A stretch of 64,000 bases of DNA, taken from contig NZ_CAMXWS010000005.1 of the NCBI RefSeq assembly GCF_947253065.1, positions 14,426 to 78,425 on the forward strand, given 5' to 3'. How positions within the stretch are numbered: the first letter of the stretch is position 1; the number at the start of each line of letters is the position of its first letter. This document shows positions 42,211 to 51,383 of this stretch, in pieces. The DNA comes from an uncultured Corynebacterium sp. (GTDB taxonomy: Bacteria; Actinomycetota; Actinomycetes; Mycobacteriales; Mycobacteriaceae). A model generated the notes under the pieces. It saw nothing but the letters and a program-made list of their open reading frames with translations, did not search any database and was not told where the DNA came from. The position numbers were made by a program, and so were the translations under genes.

Positions 42211-44040
42211 ATGACATCACGGCTTTCGGCGTTTCTTGCGGTCCTTGCAATTGCGTTTGGGGCTGTTGCGTGCACGCCGAAGCCAAACCCCGCGGAGCCT
42301 GTCGCGGAGGAGTTCTTGGAGGCGCTGCAAGCTTTCAATTACGAAGCGATGGCAGCGCTTGTCGACGACCCCGCCAAAGCCTCCGACTCCCTTTCCCAGT
42401 CCGTTGGTGGTTTGCAGGCAGAGAGTGTGGCGGCGACGCTGAATAACGTCGACCAGCAGGAAAACCTGGCTACTGCGCACTACACGTTGGATTGGGTGCT
42501 GCCGCGGGACCGTCACGTGAAATATGACGCGTCGATGACGCTGACACAGCAAAACGACGACTGGACCGTGCGTTGGCAGCCGTCGATCCTGCACCCGCGC
42601 CTCGGCGCGAACCAGCACCTGGAGCTGCGGACGGTGCCAGCTGAGCAGGCGAGCGTTGTGTCCTCTGACGGTGTGGCGTTGCTCAGCCCGGGCGTGGCGT
42701 ACCGCTTGCTGGTGGACACGAATGTGATGGGTGATACGGCGAATACTGCGGCGGCGATCTCGAATGCGCTTGCTGCAGCACACGAGAAAGACCCCGCGGT
42801 GCCCACGCGTGATGCTGGTGCCCTTGAAAAGGAGCTCTCGGATGCTTCCGGTGTCTACTCCGTGGCGATGGTTCCGTTGACGTCGCGTGAGGCTGTCGAA
42901 GGTGTGGTCGGCGGACTCGAGGGCGTGCGTTTGAATGAGGAAGCGTCCATGGTGGCCAACGATGCGACGTTCGCTCCTGACATCATGGCGCGCATCGGCG
43001 AGGAAGTCCGCACGGATTTAGAGGGGGATGCTGGCTGGAAGGTCGCGATTGTCAACGAGAACAAAAATGAGCTCGAGGACATTGAGCGTCACGACGCAGC
43101 ACCGTCCCCGTCGATCACCATCAGCCTGTCCCACAAGGTCCAGACCGCCGCTGAAAAAGCGCTGGAGCCGATCAATGGGCAGAAGGGGATGATCGTGGCG
43201 ATCAGGCCGTCAACAGGCGAAATCTTGGCTGTTGCGCAGACCAAAGCCGCCGATGAAGACGGCAACACCGCGATGATGGGACAGTACCCGCCCGGCTCGA
43301 CGTTCAAGATTCTCACGTCCTACGCCGGACTTGAACGCCAGGAATTGACGCCAGACTCGATCGTTCCGTGCCCGGGCACCATGAATATCTACGGGCGCAC
43401 CGTGACCAACTACGCCGGCTTCGGTATGGGAAATGTGCCGTTGGAAACCGCCTTCGCACGGTCCTGCAACACCACGTTTGCGGATATCTCGACGAAGTTG
43501 GCGCCGGGGGAGCTCAAGGACGTCGGAAAGCAATTTGGCTTGGGCGTTGACTACCAAATCGCTGGCCTTGAATCCTTGACTGGCTCCATCCCCGAAGGCG
43601 AGGAACCGCTCGACCGCACTGAAGCTGGCTACGGCCAGGGCCTCGACTTGGCCAGCCCGTTCGGCATGGCACTTGTTTCCGCAACCGCAGCGCACGGTTC
43701 CACCCCGATGCCGTACCTGATTTCCGGTCGTGACACGAAGCCCAGCGAGGACGTGCCCAAGCCTGACCCGCGCGCGATCGGCGAGCTGCAACGCATGATG
43801 CAAGCCGTGACAAATCCCGGTGGTACAGCAGCGGGCATGAGCGCCGGCGGCGACATTCGCGGCAAGACCGGCGAGGCTGAGATCAACGGTGGCTCGCACT
43901 CATGGTTCACCGGCTACCGCGATGATGACATTGCCTTTGCCACCCTCATCGTCCTCGGCGGTGGGTCTGAAGCTGCTGTCGCCGTCACCGATGCCATGCT
44001 GCGCAATATCGACGAAGCCGAAAGCCCCCGAGCCGAATAA
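42211..44040 (+). CDS. Penicillin-binding lipoprotein (class B transpeptidase, Rv2864c-like)
   Basis: A 609-aa exported transpeptidase. The N-terminus carries a lipoprotein signal (FLAVLAIAFGAVACTPKP; lipidated Cys about residue 17). An NTF2-like MecA_N domain follows (about 25-150), then a dimerisation region and the transpeptidase: SxxK in PPGSTFKILTSY (about 370), SxN in ARSCNTTFADI (about 421) and KTG in RGKTGEAEING (about 551). The ATG at 42211 has TATTTT 7 nt upstream. A one-mismatch repeat element (GCGTCGGTAAGCG) lies just before it. The order Rip1-ispG-PBP-map matches mycobacteria. Confidence 0.92.
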   Translation: MTSRLSAFLAVLAIAFGAVACTPKPNPAEPVAEEFLEALQAFNYEAMAALVDDPAKASDSLSQSVGGLQAESVAATLNNVDQQENLATAHYTLDWVLPRDRHVKYDASMTLTQQNDDWTVRWQPSILHPRLGANQHLELRTVPAEQASVVSSDGVALLSPGVAYRLLVDTNVMGDTANTAAAISNALAAAHEKDPAVPTRDAGALEKELSDASGVYSVAMVPLTSREAVEGVVGGLEGVRLNEEASMVANDATFAPDIMARIGEEVRTDLEGDAGWKVAIVNENKNELEDIERHDAAPSPSITISLSHKVQTAAEKALEPINGQKGMIVAIRPSTGEILAVAQTKAADEDGNTAMMGQYPPGSTFKILTSYAGLERQELTPDSIVPCPGTMNIYGRTVTNYAGFGMGNVPLETAFARSCNTTFADISTKLAPGELKDVGKQFGLGVDYQIAGLESLTGSIPEGEEPLDRTEAGYGQGLDLASPFGMALVSATAAHGSTPMPYLISGRDTKPSEDVPKPDPRAIGELQRMMQAVTNPGGTAAGMSAGGDIRGKTGEAEINGGSHSWFTGYRDDDIAFATLIVLGGGSEAAVAVTDAMLRNIDEAESPRAE

Positions 44041-44073
44041 TTCCCGCAGCGGCAGGGGACTAGCATGGGGCCC

Positions 44074-44946
44074 ATGAATACACGCGGAAAACTCACCCCA
44101 GGAAAGCCCACGCCGATCCGAACCGTGCCCGAGTCGATCGAGCGCCCCGAGTACGCGTGGAAGGACGACGTCCAGGAAAATATTGGCGAGCCGTTCATCC
44201 AGACGGAAGAGACCATTGAGAAGATGCGCGAGGCCTCCCGCATTGCCGCAAACGCGCTGGAGGCTGCCGGTGCTGCCGTCGCGCCTGGTGTGACCACCGA
44301 CGAAATCGACCGCATCGCGCATGAGTACATGCTTGACCACGGTGCATACCCATCGACGCTTGGCTACCGCGGCTTTGAGAAGTCCTGCTGCACCTCGCTC
44401 AATGAGATTGTCTGCCACGGCATCCCGGATACCACCGTCATCCAAGAAGGCGATATCTGCAATATCGACGTCACCGCCTACAAGAACGGCGTCCACGGCG
44501 ATACCAATGCCACCTTCCTGGCCGGCGAGGTGTCTGAGGAGCACCGCCTGCTCGTCGAGCGCACCAAGGAAGCCACCATGCGTGGCATCCGCGCTGCCAA
44601 GCCTGGCCGTCAGATCAACGTGATCGGTCGCGTCATTGAGTCCTACGCCAAGCGGTTTGGCTACAACGTGGTCACCGACTTCACCGGCCATGGTGTCGGC
44701 CCGACATTCCACAACGGGCTCGTTGTGCTGCACTACGATTCCGATGCGTACACCGACATCCTCGAGCCCGGCATGACGCTCACCGTTGAGCCCATGATCA
44801 ACCTCGGTGGGCTGGAATACGACATCTGGGATGACGGCTGGACCGTCCAGAACCGCGACGGCGAATACACCGCACAGTTCGAGCACACCATTCTCATCAC
44901 CGAGGACGGTAACGAGATCCTCACGATCCCAGACTCCGAGCGCTAA
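44074..44946 (+). CDS. map: Methionine aminopeptidase, type I with N-terminal extension
   Basis: Removes initiator methionine. The 290-aa protein has an actinobacterial N-terminal extension (1-40, Pro-rich, SH3-ligand-like) before the pita-bread domain. The metal ligands are seen in NIDVTAYKNGVHGDTNATF (two Asp), FTGHGVGPTFHNG (His), LTVEPMIN (Glu) and AQFEHTILIT (Glu). The start at 44074 is preferred over 44065 because TAGCAT lies 7 nt upstream and overlaps the other ATG. Its stop overlaps the convergent HNH gene by 4 nt. Confidence 0.94.
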   Translation: MNTRGKLTPGKPTPIRTVPESIERPEYAWKDDVQENIGEPFIQTEETIEKMREASRIAANALEAAGAAVAPGVTTDEIDRIAHEYMLDHGAYPSTLGYRGFEKSCCTSLNEIVCHGIPDTTVIQEGDICNIDVTAYKNGVHGDTNATFLAGEVSEEHRLLVERTKEATMRGIRAAKPGRQINVIGRVIESYAKRFGYNVVTDFTGHGVGPTFHNGLVVLHYDSDAYTDILEPGMTLTVEPMINLGGLEYDIWDDGWTVQNRDGEYTAQFEHTILITEDGNEILTIPDSER

Positions 44947-46088
44947 TCCCCGAAAAGCAGGGACATCGCGCCGAACGGGTGAACCTTATTGGTCACCGGG
45001 TACCCGCGCGGGGATCTCCAGACAGGTCTGCCCCTGATTTTGACGATTCTGCCCCGGTTCCTCCGCCGTGGATCGTCATCGTTGGTGTGGTTGTGATATC
45101 TGCACAGCGGCGCCAGGTTCGACATATTCGTCTGACCGCCACGTGACCACGGGTTGATGTGGTGGACTTCGCAGTTATCGGAGGCGTGGCGGCAGTCGGG
45201 GACGGGGCACGTCGATAAGCTTGCTCGGGCGAGGTCGCGCTGCTTCCTGTTAGCGAAACGACTCGTGCGGTACAGGTTCACGGCGCCCTCCTGCGGGTGG
45301 AACAATGCCACCTCGAGGTCGTTGCCGTGATGTTTAGCTAGGTAGTCCGCGCCCGTGATCGTCGTGCCGTCAGTCAGGCCGAGGATCGTTTCGTCGCCAT
45401 CGCCGCGCACGATATTGATGTGTTCCGGTAATGGAACCAGCACGAGCGGGCGTGGCATCGCTGGTGCGGCCGGCGCTTTCGCATCCGTGGACCGCAATCC
45501 GAGCATGCTCATCAGCGTTTCCAGCATTTGCGGGCCCGCTGGCGCGTCGGACGAGACCTGTTGACGCAGCGCGAATTCCAACGCCGCCATATCCGCCTCT
45601 GTGCCCGTCGCGGTAAGTCGCCGCATGCCGTCGCGGGATTTGCCGAACGCAACCGTCGCCTTCGGCTTCGGCGGCTTCTGCGCGGGAACGATCTCTGTGG
45701 CTTTGCGCTTGAGCGTCTCGCAACGCCCACCAACTCCGAGAAGCTTCAGCCGCAGCTGCCATTTCTCGCGTTCGTCGACGATGTGCTTGATGCGTGATTC
45801 GATGATCCAGAGTTTGTCCGTGGTGAAGCCTGCCTTACGCGCCGCTTCCGCCGCATATTTTTGTTGCCTGCTCCACTTGGTGGGGGCGAGGTAGATCTTG
45901 TGGATGGTTTCCCACCGCTTCACCGTCGGGCGGTCCAGACCCGCGTCGAATGCTTCCTGGGCGTCGAAGTGCTCCAGGAAGTCGAGCGGGGCCTTGAGCG
46001 CCCCGAGCATCGCGGTGAATTGGTTCATGTTTTCAATCTTGACATCACCACAAGCCTGTGAAAAGGCCTTGTCCACTGAAGTAGACAT
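44943..46088 (-). CDS. HNH endonuclease-domain protein (DUF222/13E12-like)
   Basis: A 381-residue protein of the multi-copy actinobacterial family with an N-terminal helical domain and a C-terminal HNH finger: CPVPDCRHASDNCEVHHINP then GGQTNMSNLAPLCRYHNH (about 295-335), with the paired Cys, the catalytic His-His and the Asn. Many members lie near mobile DNA, but none has a firm function. The start at 46088 has TAGGGT 7 nt upstream. It is convergent with map (4-nt overlap) and interrupts an otherwise conserved region. Repeat element site 13 is read here as SLST. Confidence 0.8.
   Translation of the reverse strand: MSTSVDKAFSQACGDVKIENMNQFTAMLGALKAPLDFLEHFDAQEAFDAGLDRPTVKRWETIHKIYLAPTKWSRQQKYAAEAARKAGFTTDKLWIIESRIKHIVDEREKWQLRLKLLGVGGRCETLKRKATEIVPAQKPPKPKATVAFGKSRDGMRRLTATGTEADMAALEFALRQQVSSDAPAGPQMLETLMSMLGLRSTDAKAPAAPAMPRPLVLVPLPEHINIVRGDGDETILGLTDGTTITGADYLAKHHGNDLEVALFHPQEGAVNLYRTSRFANRKQRDLARASLSTCPVPDCRHASDNCEVHHINPWSRGGQTNMSNLAPLCRYHNHTNDDDPRRRNRGRIVKIRGRPVWRSPRGYPVTNKVHPFGAMSLLFGD
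45210..45220 (+). repeat. CGTCGATAAGC element, site 13
   Basis: Exact copy inside the HNH gene, in a different reading phase (SLST) from the VDK and LID sites. Confidence 0.9.
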
Positions 46089-46106
46089 CCCGCCAACCCT
46101 ATGCAT

Positions 46107-46136
46107 GAAAAAAGACCGCCCGAAGGCGGCCTTTTC
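46107..46136. terminator. Hairpin terminator between HNH gene and secreted protein gene
   Basis: Stem ACCGCC / GGCGGC with CGAA/TTCG loop, flanked by A- and T-runs; oriented to end the - strand secreted-protein operon. Confidence 0.7.
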
Positions 46137-46172
46137 AAAGATCTAGTAGCTGGCCACTAGGGCCGGCAGAAA

Positions 46173-46628
46173 CTAGAACGGCAGGTTCACGTTGAACTGG
46201 TTCCAGTTGATCTGCGGCAGGTAGCCCTCGTGGAGAGCCCAGTTGCCAGCGCCGATGACGATGCCAACACCGGTCAGCAGTGCGAACCACTCGACGGAGT
46301 CACGCCAGATACGTGCCCACTGCGGCAGCGGGCCAGTGTCCTTGCCCCAGAAGTTGCTGATCTGAGCGTCGGTCTCACGGTCAAGAGCGGCACCGAAGCC
46401 GGTGGATCCCTTGCCCTCGCCGGTCTTCTCGAAGCCCTTCTTCAGAACCTCGCCGAGGGTGGCGTCCGTGCGACCATTGTGCTCGCCGCCCCAACCGGAG
46501 AAGAAGTGGGAGGAGCTGGTGTTGTTCGGGTTCTTCGGAGCCTCTTCAGCGCCTGCGACGGCGGTGCCACCGAAAGCGACTGCGGTTGCGGTTGCTGCTG
46601 CAAGAGCTGCGTTGCGGAACTTACGCAT
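46173..46628 (-). CDS. Small secreted protein, paralogue A
   Basis: A 151-aa exported protein. Signal peptide: RKFRNAALAAATATAVAFGG ending in VAGA-EEAP. The mature part has a Gly/Asn/Ser-rich segment, a charged middle and a C-terminal hydrophobic helix (FALLTGVGIVIGAGNWAL) before YLPQINWNQFNVNLPF. The ATG is preceded by AAGGAA 6 nt upstream. It shares start and layout with the next gene, which lies 56 bp upstream and is transcribed first, so they look like a tandem duplication. No function is recognisable; small corynebacterial envelope proteins are one possibility. Confidence 0.75.
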   Translation of the reverse strand: MRKFRNAALAAATATAVAFGGTAVAGAEEAPKNPNNTSSSHFFSGWGGEHNGRTDATLGEVLKKGFEKTGEGKGSTGFGAALDRETDAQISNFWGKDTGPLPQWARIWRDSVEWFALLTGVGIVIGAGNWALHEGYLPQINWNQFNVNLPF

Positions 46629-46684
46629 GATATTTCCTTACTTTCTTAGAAATCGAGGTGATGACGGGAGTTCGAACGCAGTGT

Positions 46685-47050
46685 TTAAGCGAACGGGCCG
46701 TACTTAATGAAGTTGTAAGCCGGTGCGATCGCCAGAGCTGCGACTGCGGTGACACCGAGGATAGCGGTGAAGACGTACAGACGCTTGCCAGCCTCATTGG
46801 CGTTTTCCCAGTCCTTGGAGGAGCCGAAGAGCTTCTCACCGTCGGTGATGTCGCCTTTGCCGCCCTTTTCGCCGATCTTGAAGATGTTCTGGCCAACCCA
46901 GGAGGACAGGCCCGGGTTCTGGGTGTTGTCCTGCTGCGTGGAGGAGTTGTTGCTCTCCGGAGCGTCTGCAGCGGTTGCAACAGAGGTGCCACCGAAGGTC
47001 AGTGCGAGAGCGGTTGCGCCAGCGATGGCTGCGTTGCGGAAGTTACGCAT
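46685..47050 (-). CDS. Small secreted protein, paralogue B
   Basis: A 121-aa exported protein. Signal peptide RNFRNAAIAGATALALTFGG ends in VATA-ADAP, closely matching paralogue A. The mature part is rich in N, S, Q and G, then KDWENANEAGKRLYVF and a C-terminal hydrophobic helix (TAILGVTAVAALAIAPAY). The ATG at 47050 has AAGGAAC 8 nt upstream; GTG 47056 is less likely. It is the promoter-proximal gene of the pair. Both proteins appear to be membrane-anchored at the C-terminus. Function unknown. Confidence 0.75.
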   Translation of the reverse strand: MRNFRNAAIAGATALALTFGGTSVATAADAPESNNSSTQQDNTQNPGLSSWVGQNIFKIGEKGGKGDITDGEKLFGSSKDWENANEAGKRLYVFTAILGVTAVAALAIAPAYNFIKYGPFA

Positions 47051-47274
47051 TTTCACTGTTCCTTTTCAAATAGTTCGAAATTGGTGAACGAAGTTCATCG
47101 GGAATCCTCGTTCGCTTTCGGGGGGTTAGTGTAGCGCACCTCATTGGAATTTGCAGTTTCCGGCAACCTTTTCTCAAGGGAATTGAGTTTTCTTGCGGAA
47201 TCCTGCCAACGAGGTCTGCTATTTAGTTATAGCTAGCTGGGCGAACTTCGTTACTTGAAGCGTTGTGTTTCGCA
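47051..47274. other. Intergenic region with promoter and dyads for the secreted pair
   Basis: On the - strand a TACACT -10 (47133-47128) lies about 80 nt before the first gene. TGAAC-GAA-GTTCA (47085-47097) is a perfect dyad in the leader, and its core recurs as GAACTTCGTTAC near 47234. These may be sites for one regulator. Composition is lower in GC than in flanking genes. Confidence 0.45.
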
Positions 47275-48663
47275 TCACACCTCGGGAAAGTCGAGGTCGA
47301 GGCCGAGGATGGCGTTCTCGGTGACTTCGGGGAGTGCGGGGTGGATCCAGTATTGGTGTCGGGCGACTTCGCGCAGGTCGAGGTCGAATGCCATGACTGT
47401 GATGAGTTGTTGGATCAGGGTGGATGCTTGGGGGCCCATGTAGTGGGCGCCCAAAAGTCGGCCGCTGTTTTTGTCGGCGATGAGTTTGACCACGCTGCCT
47501 TCGTCTTCGAGTGCCCAGCCGTAGGCGACGTCACCGTAGTTTTGGATCTTGCAGGTGACGTCGTAACCGGCGTCGCGGGCTTCGGCTTCGGTCATGCCGA
47601 CGGTGGCCAGTTGCGGGTACGTGAACACGGCGGACGGGACGTGGTCGTGGGGCATGGGCACCATTGCGTCGGGGTGCAGGATGTTGTGTCGCACGGCGCG
47701 CAGCTCAGCGTTGGCGACGTGTTTGAGCATGTAGGGCGAAGAGACATCGCCGAGCGCCCACACACCGTCCGCAGTAGTACGGCCATGCTTATCGACGACT
47801 ACCCGTCCCCGCTCATCCATCTCCACCCCGGCGGCGGCCAGGTTCATGCGGTCGCCATTGGGGACTCGTCCGGTGGCGACGAGGAGGGCGGCGGAGGTGA
47901 CTGTGGTGCCGTCGTCAAGCGTGAGCGTGACGCTGTTGTCGTCGTGGGTGGCACTGGCGACGGTGCGTCCGATGTGTGTTTCGTAGCGTGGCGCGGCGAG
48001 CGCGTTGAAGCGGTCGTGGATGTCTTTGTCCAGGTGCCGCATAAGTGGAGAGCGGTTGATGAGGCGGACGTGCGTGCCCAGCGACTGGAAGACGTGCGCG
48101 AATTCCATGGCGATGAATCCGCCGCCGAGAATCGTGATGGATTCGGGCTGTTCGGGCAGGCGCATGACGTCCTCGTTGGTGAGGAATGGCACGCCTGATT
48201 TTTCGATGACCGGCGGGATGAAGGGGCGGGAACCAGCAGCGATGATGATGGTGTCACCGGTGATCTCGACAGGCTCGCCATCGAGAGTGGTGGAGATGGT
48301 CTTCGGGCCAGTGAAGGTGGCGTGATCGCGGAAGAGCGTGACGTTGGGGCACTCGTCGCCGCGACGGTACTCTTCGCCGCCCTGGGAGATGAGGTCGATG
48401 CGCTGGCCAAAAACGCGGTCAACGATCGCAGGCCAGTCCGCCCCCTCGAACGTGGTGTGAATGCCCAGGCGTTCGGAATCTGCGGCGGCGTGCGCGGTGT
48501 CTGCGGCGACGACATACATCTTCGTTGGGATGCAGCCGGAATTGAGGCAGGTGCCGCCGAAGCGCGGGGCTTCGTCGATAATTGCGATTGTTGCGTCGTC
48601 GAATTCCGGGGTGGGGAAGGAATTGCCGGAGCCGGAACCAATGATGATGTAGTCGAAGTGCAT
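47275..48663 (-). CDS. mtr: Mycothione reductase
   Basis: NADPH-dependent flavoprotein that reduces mycothiol disulfide, the actinobacterial counterpart of glutathione reductase. The 462-aa protein has the FAD loop YIIIGSGSGNS, the redox disulfide GGTCLNSGCIPTKM (about 37-50), the NAD(P) loop ITILGGGFIAMEFAHVF (about 172-188), the second FAD motif GVWALGDVSS and the interface RHQYWIHPALPEVTENA near the end with the catalytic His-Glu. It shows the organism makes mycothiol. It starts 4 nt after the stop of the upstream hydrolase, so the two are co-transcribed. Confidence 0.95.
   Translation of the reverse strand: MHFDYIIIGSGSGNSFPTPEFDDATIAIIDEAPRFGGTCLNSGCIPTKMYVVAADTAHAAADSERLGIHTTFEGADWPAIVDRVFGQRIDLISQGGEEYRRGDECPNVTLFRDHATFTGPKTISTTLDGEPVEITGDTIIIAAGSRPFIPPVIEKSGVPFLTNEDVMRLPEQPESITILGGGFIAMEFAHVFQSLGTHVRLINRSPLMRHLDKDIHDRFNALAAPRYETHIGRTVASATHDDNSVTLTLDDGTTVTSAALLVATGRVPNGDRMNLAAAGVEMDERGRVVVDKHGRTTADGVWALGDVSSPYMLKHVANAELRAVRHNILHPDAMVPMPHDHVPSAVFTYPQLATVGMTEAEARDAGYDVTCKIQNYGDVAYGWALEDEGSVVKLIADKNSGRLLGAHYMGPQASTLIQQLITVMAFDLDLREVARHQYWIHPALPEVTENAILGLDLDFPEV
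47787..47797 (-). repeat. CGTCGATAAGC element, site 14
   Basis: Exact copy inside mtr, read as VDK in VVVDKHGR. Confidence 0.9.
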
Positions 48664-48667
48664 ATAT

Positions 48668-49681
48668 CTAGCTTTCGAGAGCGTTTAGCCAAGCATCAGT
48701 GGTATCGAATGCCTGGCTGCGGGGATGTGGTTGGGACAAGAAGACATCGTGCAATGCGCCGGGGATGGCGGCCGTTTCGTGCCGCTTGGTTGTCAGCTGC
48801 GGCGCCCAGTGTTGGATCTGCTCAACATCGAGCACGGTGTCAGCGTGATCGGCGGCAGGTGAATACGGCTGACCCAAATAAGAATGCGACGAGCACAGCG
48901 TGAGGGTGGGCACGGCAGCGTCGGTCGCGCTGTGGTGCAGCTTCTTTTGACCTTCGAGTACGGCATTGAGCCAGCCGACGTATTTGTCGTGGCCTCCCAA
49001 ACGCTTCTTCTCTGTATCGAAGTCCCATTGTCCGTGGCGACCTTTATAAATGGAGTCGCCGTAGGTCGCTTCACCTGAGATGGGCAGCTTCATATTCGGT
49101 GCAATTTTCGCGCCGACCTTAATTACGGGGCGCAGTACTTTCACCTGCCAGGTCGGAACCTGCATGTCCACCCAGGGGCTATTGAGGATCATTCCGGCAA
49201 CTAGCTTGTGCGTCGCGGGATCGTTGCGGCGCAGGTGGTCAAGCCACAGCGGCACGATGAGCCCGCCGGTGGAGTGGGCGAGCGGAATGACAGAACCATG
49301 CTTGCCCGCGATCAGCTTGGTTGCTTGCGTGAGCTCATCGAAATAGGTGGCCATGTCATTGGTGTGGTGCCAGCGCTGTCCGTCGCGGTGCGCGCGGCCG
49401 CACTTGTGCAGATCGATCGCGTAGAACGGGTAGCCCTGTGCGGTGAAGTGATCAGCGACATGCGACTGGAAGAAATAGTCCGACATGCCGTGGACCCACA
49501 CCAGGGCGGGCTTTCCCGTCGGGGTGTCGTCATTGGCTTTGATCAGAACGGCGACGTTATCGCCCTCACCATCGGGGTCCGGGCCCAATGGGAGGACTGC
49601 TTGGGAGAACCCGTCGCCGAGGATGTCTGCGTCCCAGCCCAAAGAATCGATTTCGGGAACACTATTTGCGTCCAAATTCAT
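48668..49681 (-). CDS. Alpha/beta-hydrolase (monoacylglycerol-lipase-like)
   Basis: Soluble serine hydrolase of 337 aa. The oxyanion region is VWVHGMSDYF, the nucleophile elbow is PLAHSTGGLIVPLW (usual GHSxG replaced by AHSTG, Ser about 137), and the catalytic His lies in IPGALHDVFLSQ near the end, with Asp probably in AADHADTVLD. It resembles lysophospholipases/monoacylglycerol lipases. The ATG at 49681 has TAAGAT 7 nt upstream, a leaderless pattern. It lies 4 nt upstream of mtr and is probably co-transcribed. Substrate unknown. Confidence 0.82.
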   Translation of the reverse strand: MNLDANSVPEIDSLGWDADILGDGFSQAVLPLGPDPDGEGDNVAVLIKANDDTPTGKPALVWVHGMSDYFFQSHVADHFTAQGYPFYAIDLHKCGRAHRDGQRWHHTNDMATYFDELTQATKLIAGKHGSVIPLAHSTGGLIVPLWLDHLRRNDPATHKLVAGMILNSPWVDMQVPTWQVKVLRPVIKVGAKIAPNMKLPISGEATYGDSIYKGRHGQWDFDTEKKRLGGHDKYVGWLNAVLEGQKKLHHSATDAAVPTLTLCSSHSYLGQPYSPAADHADTVLDVEQIQHWAPQLTTKRHETAAIPGALHDVFLSQPHPRSQAFDTTDAWLNALES

Positions 49682-49787
49682 GGCCTTCATCTTAGAGACG
49701 AACCCCAGGGGGTGGCCACGTGCGTCGATATGTCCGCTCGTGGGCAAAAGTTTGTGGTTTTTGGGGGTAATTAAGGGCGTTTATTGT

Positions 49788-49851
49788 CCATGCGAAAAGG
49801 CATGGAGTGATTAGAGTAAGCTTCTACACCATTGCATTAACCGATTATCGG
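49788..49851 (+). promoter_or_regulatory. mqo promoter region with two dyads
   Basis: CCATGC-N6-GCATGG (49788-49805) is a perfect inverted repeat just upstream of a TAGAGT -10 candidate (49812-49817). CCGATTATCGG (49841-49851) is a second perfect dyad in the leader, 20 nt before the start. Both could be operators controlling respiratory malate oxidation. Confidence 0.45.
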
Positions 49852-49871
49852 ATCGAAGAAGGTCATTGAAA

Positions 49872-51383
49872 GTGTCATCACCGAATTCGCAGCAAGCATC
49901 CAGCACGAGGAACGGAGACGAGGTTGATGTCCTCCTGATTGGTGCCGGCATTATGAGCGCCACCTTGGGCGCCATGATCCGACAGCTGGAGCCGGACTGG
50001 ACGCAGATGATCTACGAGCGTCTTGACGGTCCTGCGCTGGAGTCCTCCTACCCCTGGAATAACGCGGGTACCGGCCACTCCGCACTGTGCGAGCTGAACT
50101 ACACACCTGAGAAGAATGGCCGGATCGACGTATCCAAGGCCCAGAACATCAACGAAAAGTTCCAGGTCTCCCGTCAGTTCTGGGCTCAGCAGCTCGAAGA
50201 GGGTGTGCTCACCGACCCGACTGAGTTCATCAACCAGGTCCCGCACGTCTCGTTTGCGCAGGGCACTGACCAGATCGACTACCTGCGTCGTCGTTACGAT
50301 GCCCTGAGCCAGAACTACATGTTCCCGGACATGAAGTTCACCGACGACCGTGATGAGTTCACGGAGAAGCTGCCTCTCATGGCAAAGGGCCGCGATTTCG
50401 ACCGCGAACCGGTTGCTATCTCTTGGGTCGATGCGGGTACTGACGTCAACTACGGCGCACTGTCTAACCAGTTCTTCAACCACGCTCAGAAGGCTGGTAC
50501 GGAGATCCGCTACGGCCACGAGGTTGTGAACCTGGAGAAGAAGGGCAACTTCTGGCATGTGAAGGCAAAGAACCTGCACACTGGCGACACCGTCGTCACG
50601 CGTGCTCGCTTCGTCTTCGTCGGTGCTGGTGGCTACGCCCTCGACTTGCTGCGCAAGGCAGGCGTCCCGGAGGTCCGCGGCTACGCTGGCTTCCCGATCT
50701 CGGGTGCATGGCTGCGCACCACCAACCCGGAGCTGGTGGAACAGCACCACGCCAAGGTTTACGGCAAGGCTAAGGTCGGTGCTCCGCCGATGTCTGTCCC
50801 GCACCTGGACCTGCGCGTCGTTGATGGCAAGAAGTCCCTCCTGTTCGGCCCGTTCGGTGGTTGGACGCCGAAGTTCCTGAAGGAAGGCTCCTACCTCGAC
50901 CTGTTCAAGTCGATTCGTCCGGACAATATCCCGTCCTACCTGGGTGTTGCTGCGACGAACTTCGGTTTGGTCAAGTACCTGGTCGAAGAGGTCTTCAAGT
51001 CCTTCGACAGCCGTGTTGAGGATCTGCGCGAGTACATGCCGTCTGTGGACGGGGGCGATTGGGAGTCCGTGATCGCGGGCCAGCGCGTCCAGATCATCAA
51101 GCCGGCAACCCCGCCGAACTTCGGCACTCTTGAGTTCGGTACCGCACTGGTGAACAACCAGGATGGTTCTATCGCTGGTCTTCTGGGTGCGTCCCCAGGT
51201 GCGTCGATCGCTCCGGCTGCAATGCTTGAGCTGCTCGAGCGTTGCTTCGGTGAGCGCATGATCGATTGGGGCCCGAAGCTCTACGAGATGATCCCGACCT
51301 ACGGCAAGTCGCTGAAGCGCCACCGCGATCTTTACGACGAGCAGTGGGAGAACACCCAGCGCGCTCTGAAGCTGGATAACTAG
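49872..51383 (+). CDS. mqo: Malate:quinone oxidoreductase
   Basis: Peripheral membrane flavoprotein oxidising malate to oxaloacetate and passing electrons to quinone; in C. glutamicum it is the main malate-oxidising TCA-cycle enzyme. The 503-aa protein has the FAD loop VDVLLIGAGIMSATLGAMI (about 19-37), NNAGTGHSALCELNYTP (about 64-80) and GGYALDLLRKAG, typical of the family. The GTG at 49872 has AAGAAGG 9 nt upstream; the TTG two codons earlier is less likely. Its stop overlaps selO by 4 nt. Confidence 0.97.
   Translation: MSSPNSQQASSTRNGDEVDVLLIGAGIMSATLGAMIRQLEPDWTQMIYERLDGPALESSYPWNNAGTGHSALCELNYTPEKNGRIDVSKAQNINEKFQVSRQFWAQQLEEGVLTDPTEFINQVPHVSFAQGTDQIDYLRRRYDALSQNYMFPDMKFTDDRDEFTEKLPLMAKGRDFDREPVAISWVDAGTDVNYGALSNQFFNHAQKAGTEIRYGHEVVNLEKKGNFWHVKAKNLHTGDTVVTRARFVFVGAGGYALDLLRKAGVPEVRGYAGFPISGAWLRTTNPELVEQHHAKVYGKAKVGAPPMSVPHLDLRVVDGKKSLLFGPFGGWTPKFLKEGSYLDLFKSIRPDNIPSYLGVAATNFGLVKYLVEEVFKSFDSRVEDLREYMPSVDGGDWESVIAGQRVQIIKPATPPNFGTLEFGTALVNNQDGSIAGLLGASPGASIAPAAMLELLERCFGERMIDWGPKLYEMIPTYGKSLKRHRDLYDEQWENTQRALKLDN

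Noticed and set aside
49878..51323. A 481-codon open frame antisense to mqo
   Set aside because: Shadow of the mqo codon pattern; its product is rich in R, H, V and L with no recognisable domain.
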